Translations under genes and position numbers: made by a program | Notes under the pieces: model-generated | Database searches by the model: none | Told to the model about the DNA's origin: nothing | Seen by the model: the letters and a program-made list of their open reading frames with translations, nothing else | Part shown: one piece after another, positions 16,091 to 25,901 of the stretch | Position numbering within the stretch: the first letter of the stretch is position 1 | Layout: the number at the start of each line of letters is the position of its first letter | Assembly: GCF_036345155.1 (NCBI RefSeq) | Contig: NZ_CP107772.1 | Span: 3,596,001 to 3,660,000, forward strand | Source of the DNA: Streptomyces sp. NBC_00582 | Lineage (GTDB): Bacteria > Actinomycetota > Actinomycetes > Streptomycetales > Streptomycetaceae | Reading direction: 5' to 3' | Length of the DNA: 64,000 bases

Positions 16091-18544
16091 TCAGCCCCGC
16101 AGGGTCTCCTCCAGCTTGCGCGACACGGCCGCCGCCTCGTCGACCGGCAGCGGGGAGCCGTCCGCGCCGGTGACGTAGAAGGCGTCCACGGCGTTCGCGC
16201 CCAGGGTGCTGACGTGCATGCTGCGCACCCGTACGGCCGCGTCCTCCAGGGCGGAGCCGATCCGGAACAGCAGACCCGGCGCGTCCTGGGCGCGCACCTC
16301 GATGACGGTGGCGTGCCGGGAGGCGGCGGGGGCGACCGTCACACGGGCGGGGGGCGCGATCACGCCCCGGCGCCGGGGATAGGCCGCGTCCCGCTCGGCG
16401 AGCCGGCCCGCGATGTCCAGCGAGCCGTCGAGGGCGCGGACGAGGTCGGCGCGCAGCCGGGCGGCCTGGGGCAGGGAGCCGTACTCGGCGGCGACCCGCC
16501 AGTTCAACAGCAGGACGGAGCCCTCGACGCCGTCCGGCAGGTCCAGGGCGCGCAGCTCGGCGGTGCGCACGGTCAGCCGGTGCACGGCGAGCACGCCGGC
16601 CACCGCGGGCAGCACGCCCGCCTGGTCGGGTACGGCGATGAGGAGTTCCACGCCGAGCGGCTCGGGGTCGCCGGCCGGCTGCTCCCCCGCGTCGGCCGGC
16701 GGTTCGGTCTGGGCGCGCAGGGCCAGCACGGGGCTGCCGGTGGCGACCGCCTCGATGGCGAGCCGCTCCTGTTCGGCGGTGGGCGCGGAGGCGTCCGGCT
16801 CGTCGGGCTCGTCCCCGGCGAGGACCGCTCCGACCCGCTTGACCAGGTCCGCCACGAGCGAACCCCGCCAGGAGGACCAGGCGGCGGGCCCGGTGGCCAG
16901 CGCGTCCGCCTCGGTGAGCGCGTGCAGCAGCTCCAGGGTGCTCTGCGTGCCGACCGCCTCGGCGACCGAGCGGACGGTGGCGGGGTCCTCCAGGTCGCGC
17001 CGGGTGGCCGTCTCGATGAGCAGCAGGTGATGCCGTACGAGGGAGGAGAGCACCGCCACGTCGGCGCGGTCGAAGCCGATGCGGGCGGCGACGTCCTTGG
17101 CGATGATCTCGCCCGCGACCGAGTGGTCGCCGGGCCAGCCCTTGCCGACGTCGTGCAGCAGCGCCGCGACGAGGAGCAGGTCGGGGCGGCTGACGCGGCG
17201 GGTGAACTCGGAGGCGCGGACGGCGGTCTCGATGAGGTGCCGGTCGACGGTCCAGATGTGCACGGCGTTGCGCTGCGGCCGGCAGCGGACCCGCTCCCAG
17301 TCGGGCAGGAACCGGGTGATCAGTCCCTCGGCCTCGAGGGCCTCCCAGACCTCGACGGTGGGCCGGCCGGAGCCGAGCAGGGTGACGAGCTGTTCGCGGG
17401 CCTCGGCGGGCCAGGGCGTGGGCAGCGGGCGCACGGTGGCGGCGAGGCGGCGTACGGCGTGCAGGGAGAGCGGGAGGCCGGCCTGTGCGGCGGCGGCCGC
17501 GGCGCGCAGCGGGAGCACGGGGTCGCGTTCGGGGCGTGCGGCGCGGGCGAGCACCACCTCGCCGTCCTGTTCGACGACGCCCTCGGCCAGCGGCGAGCGC
17601 TCGGGGACGGGCTTCCCGCCGCCGAGCATGGCGCGCAGCCGGGGCCGTACGGCGCGCGAGCGCAGCACACGCGCCACTTCGCGCCAGGTGACGTCACTGG
17701 CGTACGAGATGACGCGCGCGGCCTCGTAGACCTGCCGCAGGAGGGTGTCTGCGTCGAGGAGGCCGAGCCCGGCGGCGACCTGGTCCTGCTCCTGGAGGGC
17801 CAGGCGGTCGGTGGCGCGGCCGGTGGCCAGGTGGAGGGCGTCCCGGACGTCGAGGAGACGGCGGCGGGCGTCGTCGAGGCCCTCGCGGGGGGCGTCGGCG
17901 AGCCAGGAGGCGGCGACGGCGCGCAGGGCGGTGGCGTCTCTCAGGCCGCCGCGGGCCTCTTTGAGGTCCGGTTCCAGCAGGTACTGGAGCTCGCCCTGGC
18001 GTTCGGCGCGTTCGGCGCAGAGCTCCTGGAGTTCGGGCAGGCGTTTGATCGCCTGGTTGCGCCAGTCGGCGAGGACGCTCGTGCGCAGCCCGGAGGTCAG
18101 CGCCAGGTCGCCGGCGAGATGGCGGGCGTCGAGGAGACCGAGGTGGACCTTCAGGTCCTCACCGGCGGTCTTGCGGGCCTCGGCGGGGGTGCGGACCGAG
18201 TGGTCGAGGGCGAGGCCCAGGTCCCACACCGGGTACCAGAGGCGGTCGGCGAGGGAGGCGACCGCCTTGCTGTCGCTGCCGTCGTGCAGGAGCAGCAGAT
18301 CGAGGTCGCTGCGCGGGGAGAGCTCGCCGCGGCCGTAGCCGCCGACGGCGACCAGGGAGACCCCCCGCAGGTCCTCCGCGCCCGCGGTGAACAGGCCGGC
18401 GAGCCATTCGTCGGTCAGTTCCGAGAGGGCCGCACGGCGCGGCGGCCCGGACCGCGCCTCCTCGGTGAGGAGGCGCAGCCGGGCCGCCGCGTAGCCGCTG
18501 GGTCCCGAGTCCTCTGCTTCGTTTCGCACGTCCGTACTCGTCAC
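16091..18544 (-). CDS. glnD: PII uridylyl/adenylyltransferase GlnD
   Basis: Bifunctional nucleotidyltransferase and removing enzyme for the PII protein. In actinomycetes it adenylylates rather than uridylylates GlnK. 817 residues. Domains in order: nucleotidyltransferase with GGYGRGELSPRSDLDLLLLH (about residues 65-90), a helical linker, an HD domain with HDVGKGWPGDHSVAG (about 475), and two C-terminal ACT domains (LLIAVPDQAGVLPAVAGVLA and IEVRAQDAPGLLFRIGSAL) that would bind glutamine. Third gene of amtB-glnK-glnD, 26 bp after glnK. Confidence 0.95.
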   Translation of the reverse strand: MTSTDVRNEAEDSGPSGYAAARLRLLTEEARSGPPRRAALSELTDEWLAGLFTAGAEDLRGVSLVAVGGYGRGELSPRSDLDLLLLHDGSDSKAVASLADRLWYPVWDLGLALDHSVRTPAEARKTAGEDLKVHLGLLDARHLAGDLALTSGLRTSVLADWRNQAIKRLPELQELCAERAERQGELQYLLEPDLKEARGGLRDATALRAVAASWLADAPREGLDDARRRLLDVRDALHLATGRATDRLALQEQDQVAAGLGLLDADTLLRQVYEAARVISYASDVTWREVARVLRSRAVRPRLRAMLGGGKPVPERSPLAEGVVEQDGEVVLARAARPERDPVLPLRAAAAAAQAGLPLSLHAVRRLAATVRPLPTPWPAEAREQLVTLLGSGRPTVEVWEALEAEGLITRFLPDWERVRCRPQRNAVHIWTVDRHLIETAVRASEFTRRVSRPDLLLVAALLHDVGKGWPGDHSVAGEIIAKDVAARIGFDRADVAVLSSLVRHHLLLIETATRRDLEDPATVRSVAEAVGTQSTLELLHALTEADALATGPAAWSSWRGSLVADLVKRVGAVLAGDEPDEPDASAPTAEQERLAIEAVATGSPVLALRAQTEPPADAGEQPAGDPEPLGVELLIAVPDQAGVLPAVAGVLAVHRLTVRTAELRALDLPDGVEGSVLLLNWRVAAEYGSLPQAARLRADLVRALDGSLDIAGRLAERDAAYPRRRGVIAPPARVTVAPAASRHATVIEVRAQDAPGLLFRIGSALEDAAVRVRSMHVSTLGANAVDAFYVTGADGSPLPVDEAAAVSRKLEETLRG

Positions 18545-18570
18545 CCAGCGACTCCTGTTCTGTTCTGCCG

Positions 18571-20307
<1,737 letters not shown>

Positions 20308-20335
20308 TTATGCGCCATGAGATTGACGCAGCGCG

Positions 20336-20373
20336 GTTTCGGTGGAAGCCCCTCGTTGTTTCGCCGCCGTGAC
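20336..20373 (-). promoter_or_regulatory. GlnR box upstream of amtB-glnK-glnD
   Basis: On the minus strand: GTCAC-n6-GAAAC-n6-GGGCT-n6-GAAAC. This fits the streptomycete GlnR pattern (gTnAC-n6-GaAAC repeated), with three of four half-elements well matched and one (GGGCT) degenerate. Its distance from amtB (96-133 bp) suits activation under nitrogen limitation. Binding by GlnR is inferred from known amtB regulation in Streptomyces. Confidence 0.75.
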
Positions 20374-20444
20374 GAAGGCGCCTGGTGCGTTACACGTCGG
20401 TGAACTGGCTGATGTTCGCCGAGCGGATCGTTATCGTGGCGCAA

Positions 20445-20461
20445 CCTTCCCTGAGGGAAGG
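20445..20461 (-). terminator. Small hairpin after nsdA
   Basis: CCTTCCC-TGA-GGGAAGG, a perfect 7-bp stem with a three-base loop, about 115 bp past the nsdA stop and upstream of the GlnR box. A GC-rich imperfect inverted repeat (about 20470-20550) lies between them. Together these occupy the 334 bp between nsdA and amtB. Confidence 0.45.
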
Positions 20462-20574
20462 AAACCGGCCGCGGTCGGCCTTCCGATGACCTGGCATGGG
20501 GGAGCCGAGTCGGGCACTTCGGGAGGGCCGGCCGCGGCCGGGGTTCTTGGGTTGTGCGGGGTGGAGCGGGGGGG

Positions 20575-22059
20575 TCAGACGGCCTCGGCGGTCTCCGGCA
20601 GCTCCATGGCGAGCCGCTCGGTGAGGTCGACGACCTCGGAGAGGTCCCCGAAGTCGCGGACGGCGCTGTCGACGGTCTTTCGAATACGAGTGTTCACGCG
20701 CTCGGAGCGGACCTTCTTGGCCTCGTACATGGCCTGCGCGGCCAGGGTGGCGCTCTGGCCGGGCTCCTTGCGCAGCAGATGGACGGTGGCCATGCCGATG
20801 AGGTTCAGCACGTACGAACGCTTGTGGTCGGGGTCGTCCGCGAACAGCCGGACGGCCTTCTCCATCAGGGGCTCGGCGAGGGAGGCGTAGGCGGGGCTGC
20901 GGCCGGCGACATAGGCGAGGTCGCGGAAGGAGTGGCTGTTCTCGCCGTACAGCTCGGCCTCGGAGAAGAAGCGGATCCAGTCGGGGTCCGGCTCGTCCCA
21001 GTCGTCGGCGTCGGCGAAGGTGTCCTCGGCCATCCGCACGGCCCGTTTGCAGCGCCCCGGCTGGCCCATGTTGGCGTAGGCGCGGGCCTCCATCGCATAC
21101 AGCATGGACTGGGTGCGCGGGCTCGCGCAGTCGCGGCTGCCGTACTGCGCGAGGTGGATCAGCTCCAGCGCGTCCTCGGGCCGTCCGAGGTGGATCATCT
21201 GGCGGCTCATGCTGGACAGCACGTACGAGCCGAGCGGCCGGTCGCCGGCCTCCTTGGCGGCGTGCAGGGCGAGGACGAAGTACTTCTGGGCGGTCGGCTG
21301 GAGCCCCACGTCGTAGCTCATCCAGCCGGCGAGTTCGGCCAGCTCGGCGGCGACCTTGAACAGCTTGCGGGAGGTGGTCTCGGGCTGGGGTTCCTGGAGG
21401 AGGTCGGTCACCTCGTGGAGCTGGCCGACGACGGCCTTGCGGCGCAGTCCGCCGCCGCACTGGGCGTCCCACTGCCGGAACATCACGGTGGTGGACTCCA
21501 GCAGGTCCAGCTCGGGCCTGGAGAGCCGGCCGCGGGCCCGGCTGGTGGGGACGGAGTCCGGTTCGGTGAGCGGGGCGGGCGGGGTGGGGACGAGCCAGCG
21601 CTGCATCGGCTCGATGAGGGACGGGCCCGCGGACAGCGCCAGCGACGTTCCGAGGAAGCCGCGCCGCGCCAGCATCAGGTCGCTGCGCGAGAACTCGCTG
21701 AGCAGGGCCACCGCCTGCGGACCCGTCCAGGGGAGGTCGACACCGGTCGCGGAGGGCGCCTGGCGTGTGGCGCGCAGACCGAGGTCCTCGACCGAGACGA
21801 CACAGCCGAACCGCTCGGAGAACAGCTCGGACAGGATCCTGGGGATGGGCTCGCGGGGGTTCTCGCCGTCCAGCCAGCGGCGCACGCGTGAGGTGTCCGT
21901 GGAGATGTGGTTGGCGCCCAACTGACGTGCACGACGGTTGACTTGACGGGCCAGCTCACCCTTCGACCAGCCGCTGCGCACGAACCAGGAGGTGAGCAGC
22001 TCGTTCGGGCGCTTGTCCGCATGCGAAGCGTTACTCCCGCTTCCGTCGTTGCCGCTCAC
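20575..22059 (-). CDS. nsdA: NsdA-type TPR regulator
   Basis: 494-residue cytoplasmic protein matching NsdA, a negative regulator of sporulation and antibiotic production in Streptomyces (known from gene disruption work). I chose GTG 22059 (VSGNDGSGSNASHADKRPNE). Seen: an N-terminal helix-turn-helix-like segment (GWSKGELARQVNRRARQLGA, RVRRWLDGENPREPIP), then tetratricopeptide-like helical repeats (KYFVLALHAAKEAGDRPLGS, DALELIHLAQYGSRD, SMLYAMEARAYANMGQPGRC). No effector domain is visible. Monocistronic, with a 447 bp upstream region shared with the divergent Prim-Pol-like gene. Confidence 0.88.
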   Translation of the reverse strand: MSGNDGSGSNASHADKRPNELLTSWFVRSGWSKGELARQVNRRARQLGANHISTDTSRVRRWLDGENPREPIPRILSELFSERFGCVVSVEDLGLRATRQAPSATGVDLPWTGPQAVALLSEFSRSDLMLARRGFLGTSLALSAGPSLIEPMQRWLVPTPPAPLTEPDSVPTSRARGRLSRPELDLLESTTVMFRQWDAQCGGGLRRKAVVGQLHEVTDLLQEPQPETTSRKLFKVAAELAELAGWMSYDVGLQPTAQKYFVLALHAAKEAGDRPLGSYVLSSMSRQMIHLGRPEDALELIHLAQYGSRDCASPRTQSMLYAMEARAYANMGQPGRCKRAVRMAEDTFADADDWDEPDPDWIRFFSEAELYGENSHSFRDLAYVAGRSPAYASLAEPLMEKAVRLFADDPDHKRSYVLNLIGMATVHLLRKEPGQSATLAAQAMYEAKKVRSERVNTRIRKTVDSAVRDFGDLSEVVDLTERLAMELPETAEAV

Positions 22060-22506
22060 TGGAACGCCCCCATCCCTGAGACCACTTGTCACTGAGTGCG
22101 CCAAGCCCTATCAGAATGCCGGTAAATACGGCCCCTCGTCCGGCAGTTGTCACCCTTCGAACGGAAAGTCGACTTGCCTCCGGCATACCCACAAACGCAT
22201 GTGCCTCCAGGATCCGCACACTCAAAGTAATCCTACGATCACGGACGCGGCCACGAGGATCCCGGAAACGCCACCATTCGCCACCCCTTCGAATGAACTC
22301 CCGATGGCTCGTCCGCGATTCACTTGACACAGGACGCGTGGGGGTGGGCGGAGCGAAGCACTCAGGGGCGCGTGTCGTCGACCACACCACCCCGCGTGCT
22401 TCCGGACGCCGCCTGGAACGGGCGGTCGCCGGGCAGCGAAAGCACACAGAGTTACTACATGGGACCGTTACGTAACCACCGGCGCGGCACACCCGTTGGA
22501 GGGGGC
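22060..22506. promoter_or_regulatory. Divergent promoter region nsdA / Prim-Pol-like gene
   Basis: 447 bp without a convincing gene, less GC-rich than its surroundings around 22100-22330. It holds a TTGACA-like -35 hexamer on the plus strand (about 22324) without an obvious -10, and a 10-bp palindrome GTTACGTAAC at 22467-22476, 30 bp before the plus-strand gene. The short open frames here lack coding bias. Confidence 0.5.
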
Positions 22507-23163
22507 ATGGGCTTCACGATCGGCGGCATCCGCGAGATCCGTTCCGGCGCGCGCAGGCGCGGTCGCTCGTCCGAGTGCACCGCCGTCGCCGAGTTCACGG
22601 GACTGTGGGGCTGGGACGTCCTGCCGGGCGCCCGGGCCGCGGCCGGCGTCTGTTCCTGCGGCCGCCCCGACTGCCGCGAGCCCGGTGCCCATCCGCTGGA
22701 GTTCGCCGCGCGGGTCCCGGCCGGCGCCACCCTCGACGATGTGACACGGGCCTGGGCGGAGTTCCCGGGCGCCGCGGTGATGCTGCCGGTCGGGCGCGCG
22801 TTCGACGTGATCGAGGTGGCCGAGCCCGCCGGGCGCCGCGCCCTGGTCAGGCTCGAGCGCATGGGCCTCCCCCTCGGTCCGGTCACCGCCACCCCCGAGG
22901 GCCGCACCCAGTTCTTCGTCGCCCCCGGCGCCGCCGCCGAGCTGACCGGCCTCCTCTACCGCATGGGCTGGGACGACCCGGCCGCCCTCGATCTGCGCGG
23001 CCTCGGCCCCGGTACGTACATCACGGCCCCGCCCTCCGACCGCGGGGGCCTCGGCCCGGTCCACTGGCTGCGCCCCCCGGCCCTGGACTCGGCGACCCGG
23101 CCGCCGGAGGCCCGGCTGCTGCTCGGGACCCTGGCGTACGTGGCGCACCGCTCCCGCGCATAG
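22507..23163 (+). CDS. Bifunctional DNA primase/polymerase (Prim-Pol) N-terminal-domain protein
   Basis: 218 residues from ATG 22507, with strong ribosome site GGAGGG. It resembles the Prim-Pol domain found in plasmid and phage primase-polymerases: GLWGWDVLPGARAAAGVCSC, CGRPDCREPGAHPLEFAARV, then AAVMLPVGRAFDVIEVAEPA and PGTYITAPPSDRGGLGPVHW. Free-standing here, with no helicase or primase C-terminal domain. The usual acidic catalytic pair (DxD/ExD) is reduced to FDVIEV, so activity is uncertain; it may be a regulatory remnant conserved in streptomycetes. It is divergent from nsdA and ends at a shared terminator with ftsY. Confidence 0.75.
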   Translation: MGFTIGGIREIRSGARRRGRSSECTAVAEFTGLWGWDVLPGARAAAGVCSCGRPDCREPGAHPLEFAARVPAGATLDDVTRAWAEFPGAAVMLPVGRAFDVIEVAEPAGRRALVRLERMGLPLGPVTATPEGRTQFFVAPGAAAELTGLLYRMGWDDPAALDLRGLGPGTYITAPPSDRGGLGPVHWLRPPALDSATRPPEARLLLGTLAYVAHRSRA

Positions 23164-23184
23164 CCGCGGGCCACGGCCGTACAC

Positions 23185-23231
23185 AGCGAAGCGCCCGCTC
23201 CCACTGCACCTGGGGGCGGGCGCTTCTCGCT
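23185..23231. terminator. Bidirectional terminator between Prim-Pol-like gene and ftsY
   Basis: Arms AGCGAAGCGCCCGCTCCC and GGGGCGGGCGCTTCTCGCT pair almost perfectly (one bulge) around a loop of about ten bases, in the gap between two convergent genes. Confidence 0.8.
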
Positions 23232-23294
23232 GGTCCCGGACCTGGTCCCGATTGCGGGATCACGGGGCTTGCGGGGCTCTTCGCTCAGAGCGGG

Positions 23295-24500
23295 TCACTC
23301 TCCGATGAGGGCGTCAACGAACGCCTCCGGCTCGAAGGGCGCCAGGTCGTCCGCGCCCTCGCCGAGGCCGACGAGCTTGACCGGGACGCCCAGCTCGCGC
23401 TGGACCGCGACGACGATGCCGCCCTTGGCGGTGCCGTCGAGCTTGGTCAGCACGATGCCGGTGATGTCGACGACCTCGGCGAAGACCCGGGCCTGGACCA
23501 GCCCGTTCTGCCCGGTGGTGGCGTCGAGGACGAGCAGCACCTCGTCCAGCGGGGCGTGCTTCTCGACGACGCGCTTGACCTTGCCGAGCTCGTCCATGAG
23601 CCCGGTCTTGGTGTGCAGCCGCCCGGCGGTGTCGATGAGCACCACGTCGACGCCCATCTCCTTGCCCTCCTTCACCGCGTCGAAGGCGACGGAGGCGGGG
23701 TCGCCCGCCTCGGGCCCGCGCACGGTGTGGGCGCCGACCCGCTCGCCCCAGGTCTGGAGCTGGTCGGCGGCGGCGGCGCGGAAGGTGTCGGCGGCGCCGA
23801 GGACGACCGTGCGGCCGTCGGCGACGAGCACCCGGGCGAGCTTGCCGGTGGTGGTGGTCTTGCCGGTGCCGTTGACGCCGACGACCATCACGATGCCGGG
23901 CTTGCGGTCCTCGGGCTCGGTCCTGACCGTGCGGTCGGCCTCCGTGCCGACCAGCGTGAGCAGTTCCTCGCGCAGCAGGCCGCGCAGCTCCTCGGGGGTC
24001 CGGGTGCCGAGCACCCTCACCCGCTCGCGCAGCCGGTCGACCAGTTCCTGGGTGGGCTGGACGCCGACGTCGGCGGTGAGCAGGGTGTCCTCGATCTCCT
24101 CCCAGGTGTCGTCGTCGAGGTGCTCACGCGAGAGCAGTGTGAGCAGCCCCTGGCCGAGGGCGCTCTGGGAGCGGGACAGACGGGCGCGCAGGCGTACGAG
24201 ACGCCCCGCGGTGGGCTCCGGGATCTCGATCTGCGGAGCCTCGACGACGGGTGGTTCCTCGACGACGACTCCGGTCGGGCCGCCGTCGGGAAGATCCACC
24301 TCCTCGATCGTGCGGCGCGGTTCGTCGCGCGGCGTCTCGGCCTCGTCGCCGACGTGCGGCTCGGCCGGAGGCGCGGTGATGTCGGGCGCTGCGGGGGGCG
24401 GCGGGGGCAGCGGCTTCCTGCGCCGGCTGCCGACGACGAGCCCGCCGAGCACCGCGAGCACGACCACGGCGATGACTACAGCAAGGATGACGGTTTCCAT
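23295..24500 (-). CDS. ftsY: Signal recognition particle receptor FtsY
   Basis: Membrane receptor GTPase for the SRP. 401 residues. It begins with a true N-terminal membrane span (METVILAVVIAVVVLAVLGG), as in other actinobacteria, followed by a proline- and acid-rich linker (about 30-95). The N domain has LSREHLDDDTWEEIEDTLLT; the G domain has GVNGTGKTTTTGKLA, DTFRAAAADQL, LIDTAGRLHT and TKLDGTAKGG, ending in GEGADDLAPFEPEAFVDAL. The partner gene ffh lies in the same window. Confidence 0.97.
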   Translation of the reverse strand: METVILAVVIAVVVLAVLGGLVVGSRRRKPLPPPPPAAPDITAPPAEPHVGDEAETPRDEPRRTIEEVDLPDGGPTGVVVEEPPVVEAPQIEIPEPTAGRLVRLRARLSRSQSALGQGLLTLLSREHLDDDTWEEIEDTLLTADVGVQPTQELVDRLRERVRVLGTRTPEELRGLLREELLTLVGTEADRTVRTEPEDRKPGIVMVVGVNGTGKTTTTGKLARVLVADGRTVVLGAADTFRAAAADQLQTWGERVGAHTVRGPEAGDPASVAFDAVKEGKEMGVDVVLIDTAGRLHTKTGLMDELGKVKRVVEKHAPLDEVLLVLDATTGQNGLVQARVFAEVVDITGIVLTKLDGTAKGGIVVAVQRELGVPVKLVGLGEGADDLAPFEPEAFVDALIGE

Positions 24501-24683
24501 AACAGGCCCAGTATGCGTGACCTCCGTCGCGATCAGTCGCTCACCGATCAGGGCCGTACAGCCCTCGGGCCGGGCCGGCCAGCCGTCTGGCCGAACGCCG
24601 ACGGGAAACCCATAAGGCTGGAGTCACAACCCGTCCACTATCCGACGACGGGTGGGGTCCGCATGAGCGCACCCAGGGCGTGT

Positions 24684-24699
24684 CACGGTCCGTACCGTG
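24684..24699. promoter_or_regulatory. Palindrome upstream of the luciferase-like gene
   Basis: CACGGTCCGTACCGTG, perfect 6-bp arms around a four-base centre, nested in outer GTGTC / GACAC arms (24680-24710). About 95 bp before the flavin oxidoreductase gene. Looks like an operator; the regulator is unknown. Confidence 0.4.
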
Positions 24700-24797
24700 G
24701 GCCGCGACACCTCCTCGCCAAGCTGCAGGATGACACCCCTGGCCACCTGACCCTCCGTCAGCTAACGTCCCCCCACATCTGCCGAAGGGGGTACCCG

Positions 24798-25769
24798 ATG
24801 CCCGTCACCGTCGTCCGTTTCAACCTCGTCGCGCCCGGCGCCTCCCCCGCCGCGCTGGGCGCCCGCTACCGGGCCGCGCTGGAGATGGCCGCGTACGCCG
24901 ACGAGCACGGGGTGACCACCGTGCAGACGGAGGAGCACCACGGCGTCGAGAACAACTGGCTGCCGTCGCCGTTCGTCTTCGCGGGGGCGGTCCTCGGGGC
25001 CACCCGGCGGCTGGCGGTCACGGTGTCGGCGGTGATCGGCCCGCTGCACGATCCGCTGCGGCTCGCCGAGGACATCGCGGTCCTGGACCTGCTCTCCGGC
25101 GGCCGGCTGCTCACGGTCGCCGGGATCGGCTACCGGCGCGAGGAGTACGACCGGGCCGGCGTCGACTGGACACGGCGCGGCCGGCTGCAGGACGAGCTGC
25201 TGGAGACCGTACTGAAGGCGTGGACCGGCGAGGAGTTCGTCCACCGGGGCCGCACGGTACGGGTCACCCCGCGCCCGGCGAGCGATCCGCACCCGCTGCT
25301 GCTGGTCGGCGGCTCCTCGAAGGCCGCCGCGCGCCGGGCCGCCCGGCTCGGGCTGCCGTTCTTCCCGAGCGCGCATCTGCCGGAGCTGGAGACGTACTAC
25401 AAGGAGCGGCTCGTGGAGTACGGGACGCAGGGCTGGACGATGATGCCGGGCGCCGAGACGCCGCTGCTCCACATCGCCGAGGACCCCGACCGCGCCTGGG
25501 CCGAGTACGGCGGCCACTTCCTCCACGAGGCCCGCACCTACGCCTCGTGGCAGTCCGGTGAGATCCACTCGGCGGTGCGCTCGGGCGCCGGGACGGTGGA
25601 GGAGCTGCGCGCGGAGGGCGTGTACCGGATCCTCACCCCCGACGAGTGCGTGGCCCAGGGGCTCGACAACCTCGTGCTGCATCCGCTGGCTGGCGGGATG
25701 CCGGTGGAGGAGGGCTGGCGGAGTCTGCGGCTGTTCGCGGAGCGGGTGATTCCGGCACTGAAGGACTGA
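24798..25769 (+). CDS. Luciferase-like (LLM class) flavin-dependent oxidoreductase
   Basis: 323 residues from ATG 24798, preceded by GAAGGGGG. Bacterial-luciferase-type TIM barrel using FMN or F420. Seen: TVQTEEHHGVENNWLPSPFV, VSAVIGPLHDPLRLAEDIAV, DLLSGGRLLTVAGIGYRREE and PLLLVGGSSKAAARRAARLG, all typical. Substrate unknown. Cofactor choice between FMN and F420 cannot be read from the sequence; the F420 pathway gene cofC lies further along. It stands alone, bounded by a palindrome upstream and a strong hairpin downstream. Confidence 0.88.
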   Translation: MPVTVVRFNLVAPGASPAALGARYRAALEMAAYADEHGVTTVQTEEHHGVENNWLPSPFVFAGAVLGATRRLAVTVSAVIGPLHDPLRLAEDIAVLDLLSGGRLLTVAGIGYRREEYDRAGVDWTRRGRLQDELLETVLKAWTGEEFVHRGRTVRVTPRPASDPHPLLLVGGSSKAAARRAARLGLPFFPSAHLPELETYYKERLVEYGTQGWTMMPGAETPLLHIAEDPDRAWAEYGGHFLHEARTYASWQSGEIHSAVRSGAGTVEELRAEGVYRILTPDECVAQGLDNLVLHPLAGGMPVEEGWRSLRLFAERVIPALKD

Positions 25770-25793
25770 CCGCGTCCGGTGCCCCGCGGGGAA

Positions 25794-25839
25794 GGCCGCC
25801 GCCCCCGGTCCGGGGTGACCGGAACGGGGGCGGCGGGCG
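25794..25839. terminator. Terminator between luciferase-like gene and glcP
   Basis: GC-rich stem GCCGCCGCCCCCG / CGGGGGCGGCGGGC with a 17-base loop, about 25 bp past the oxidoreductase stop and 60 bp from the convergent glcP stop. Confidence 0.75.
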
Positions 25840-25901
25840 GTTCGGGGAGAGGGGCGGCGGGGTGTGAGCCCCTCTCCCCGGGCTGTGCGGAGGGCGGGCG
25901 G

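Noticed and set aside
22575..24797. Extension of the luciferase-like gene upstream through ftsY
   Set aside because: It reads antisense through ftsY; the family start MPVTVVRFNL at 24798 has its own ribosome site.
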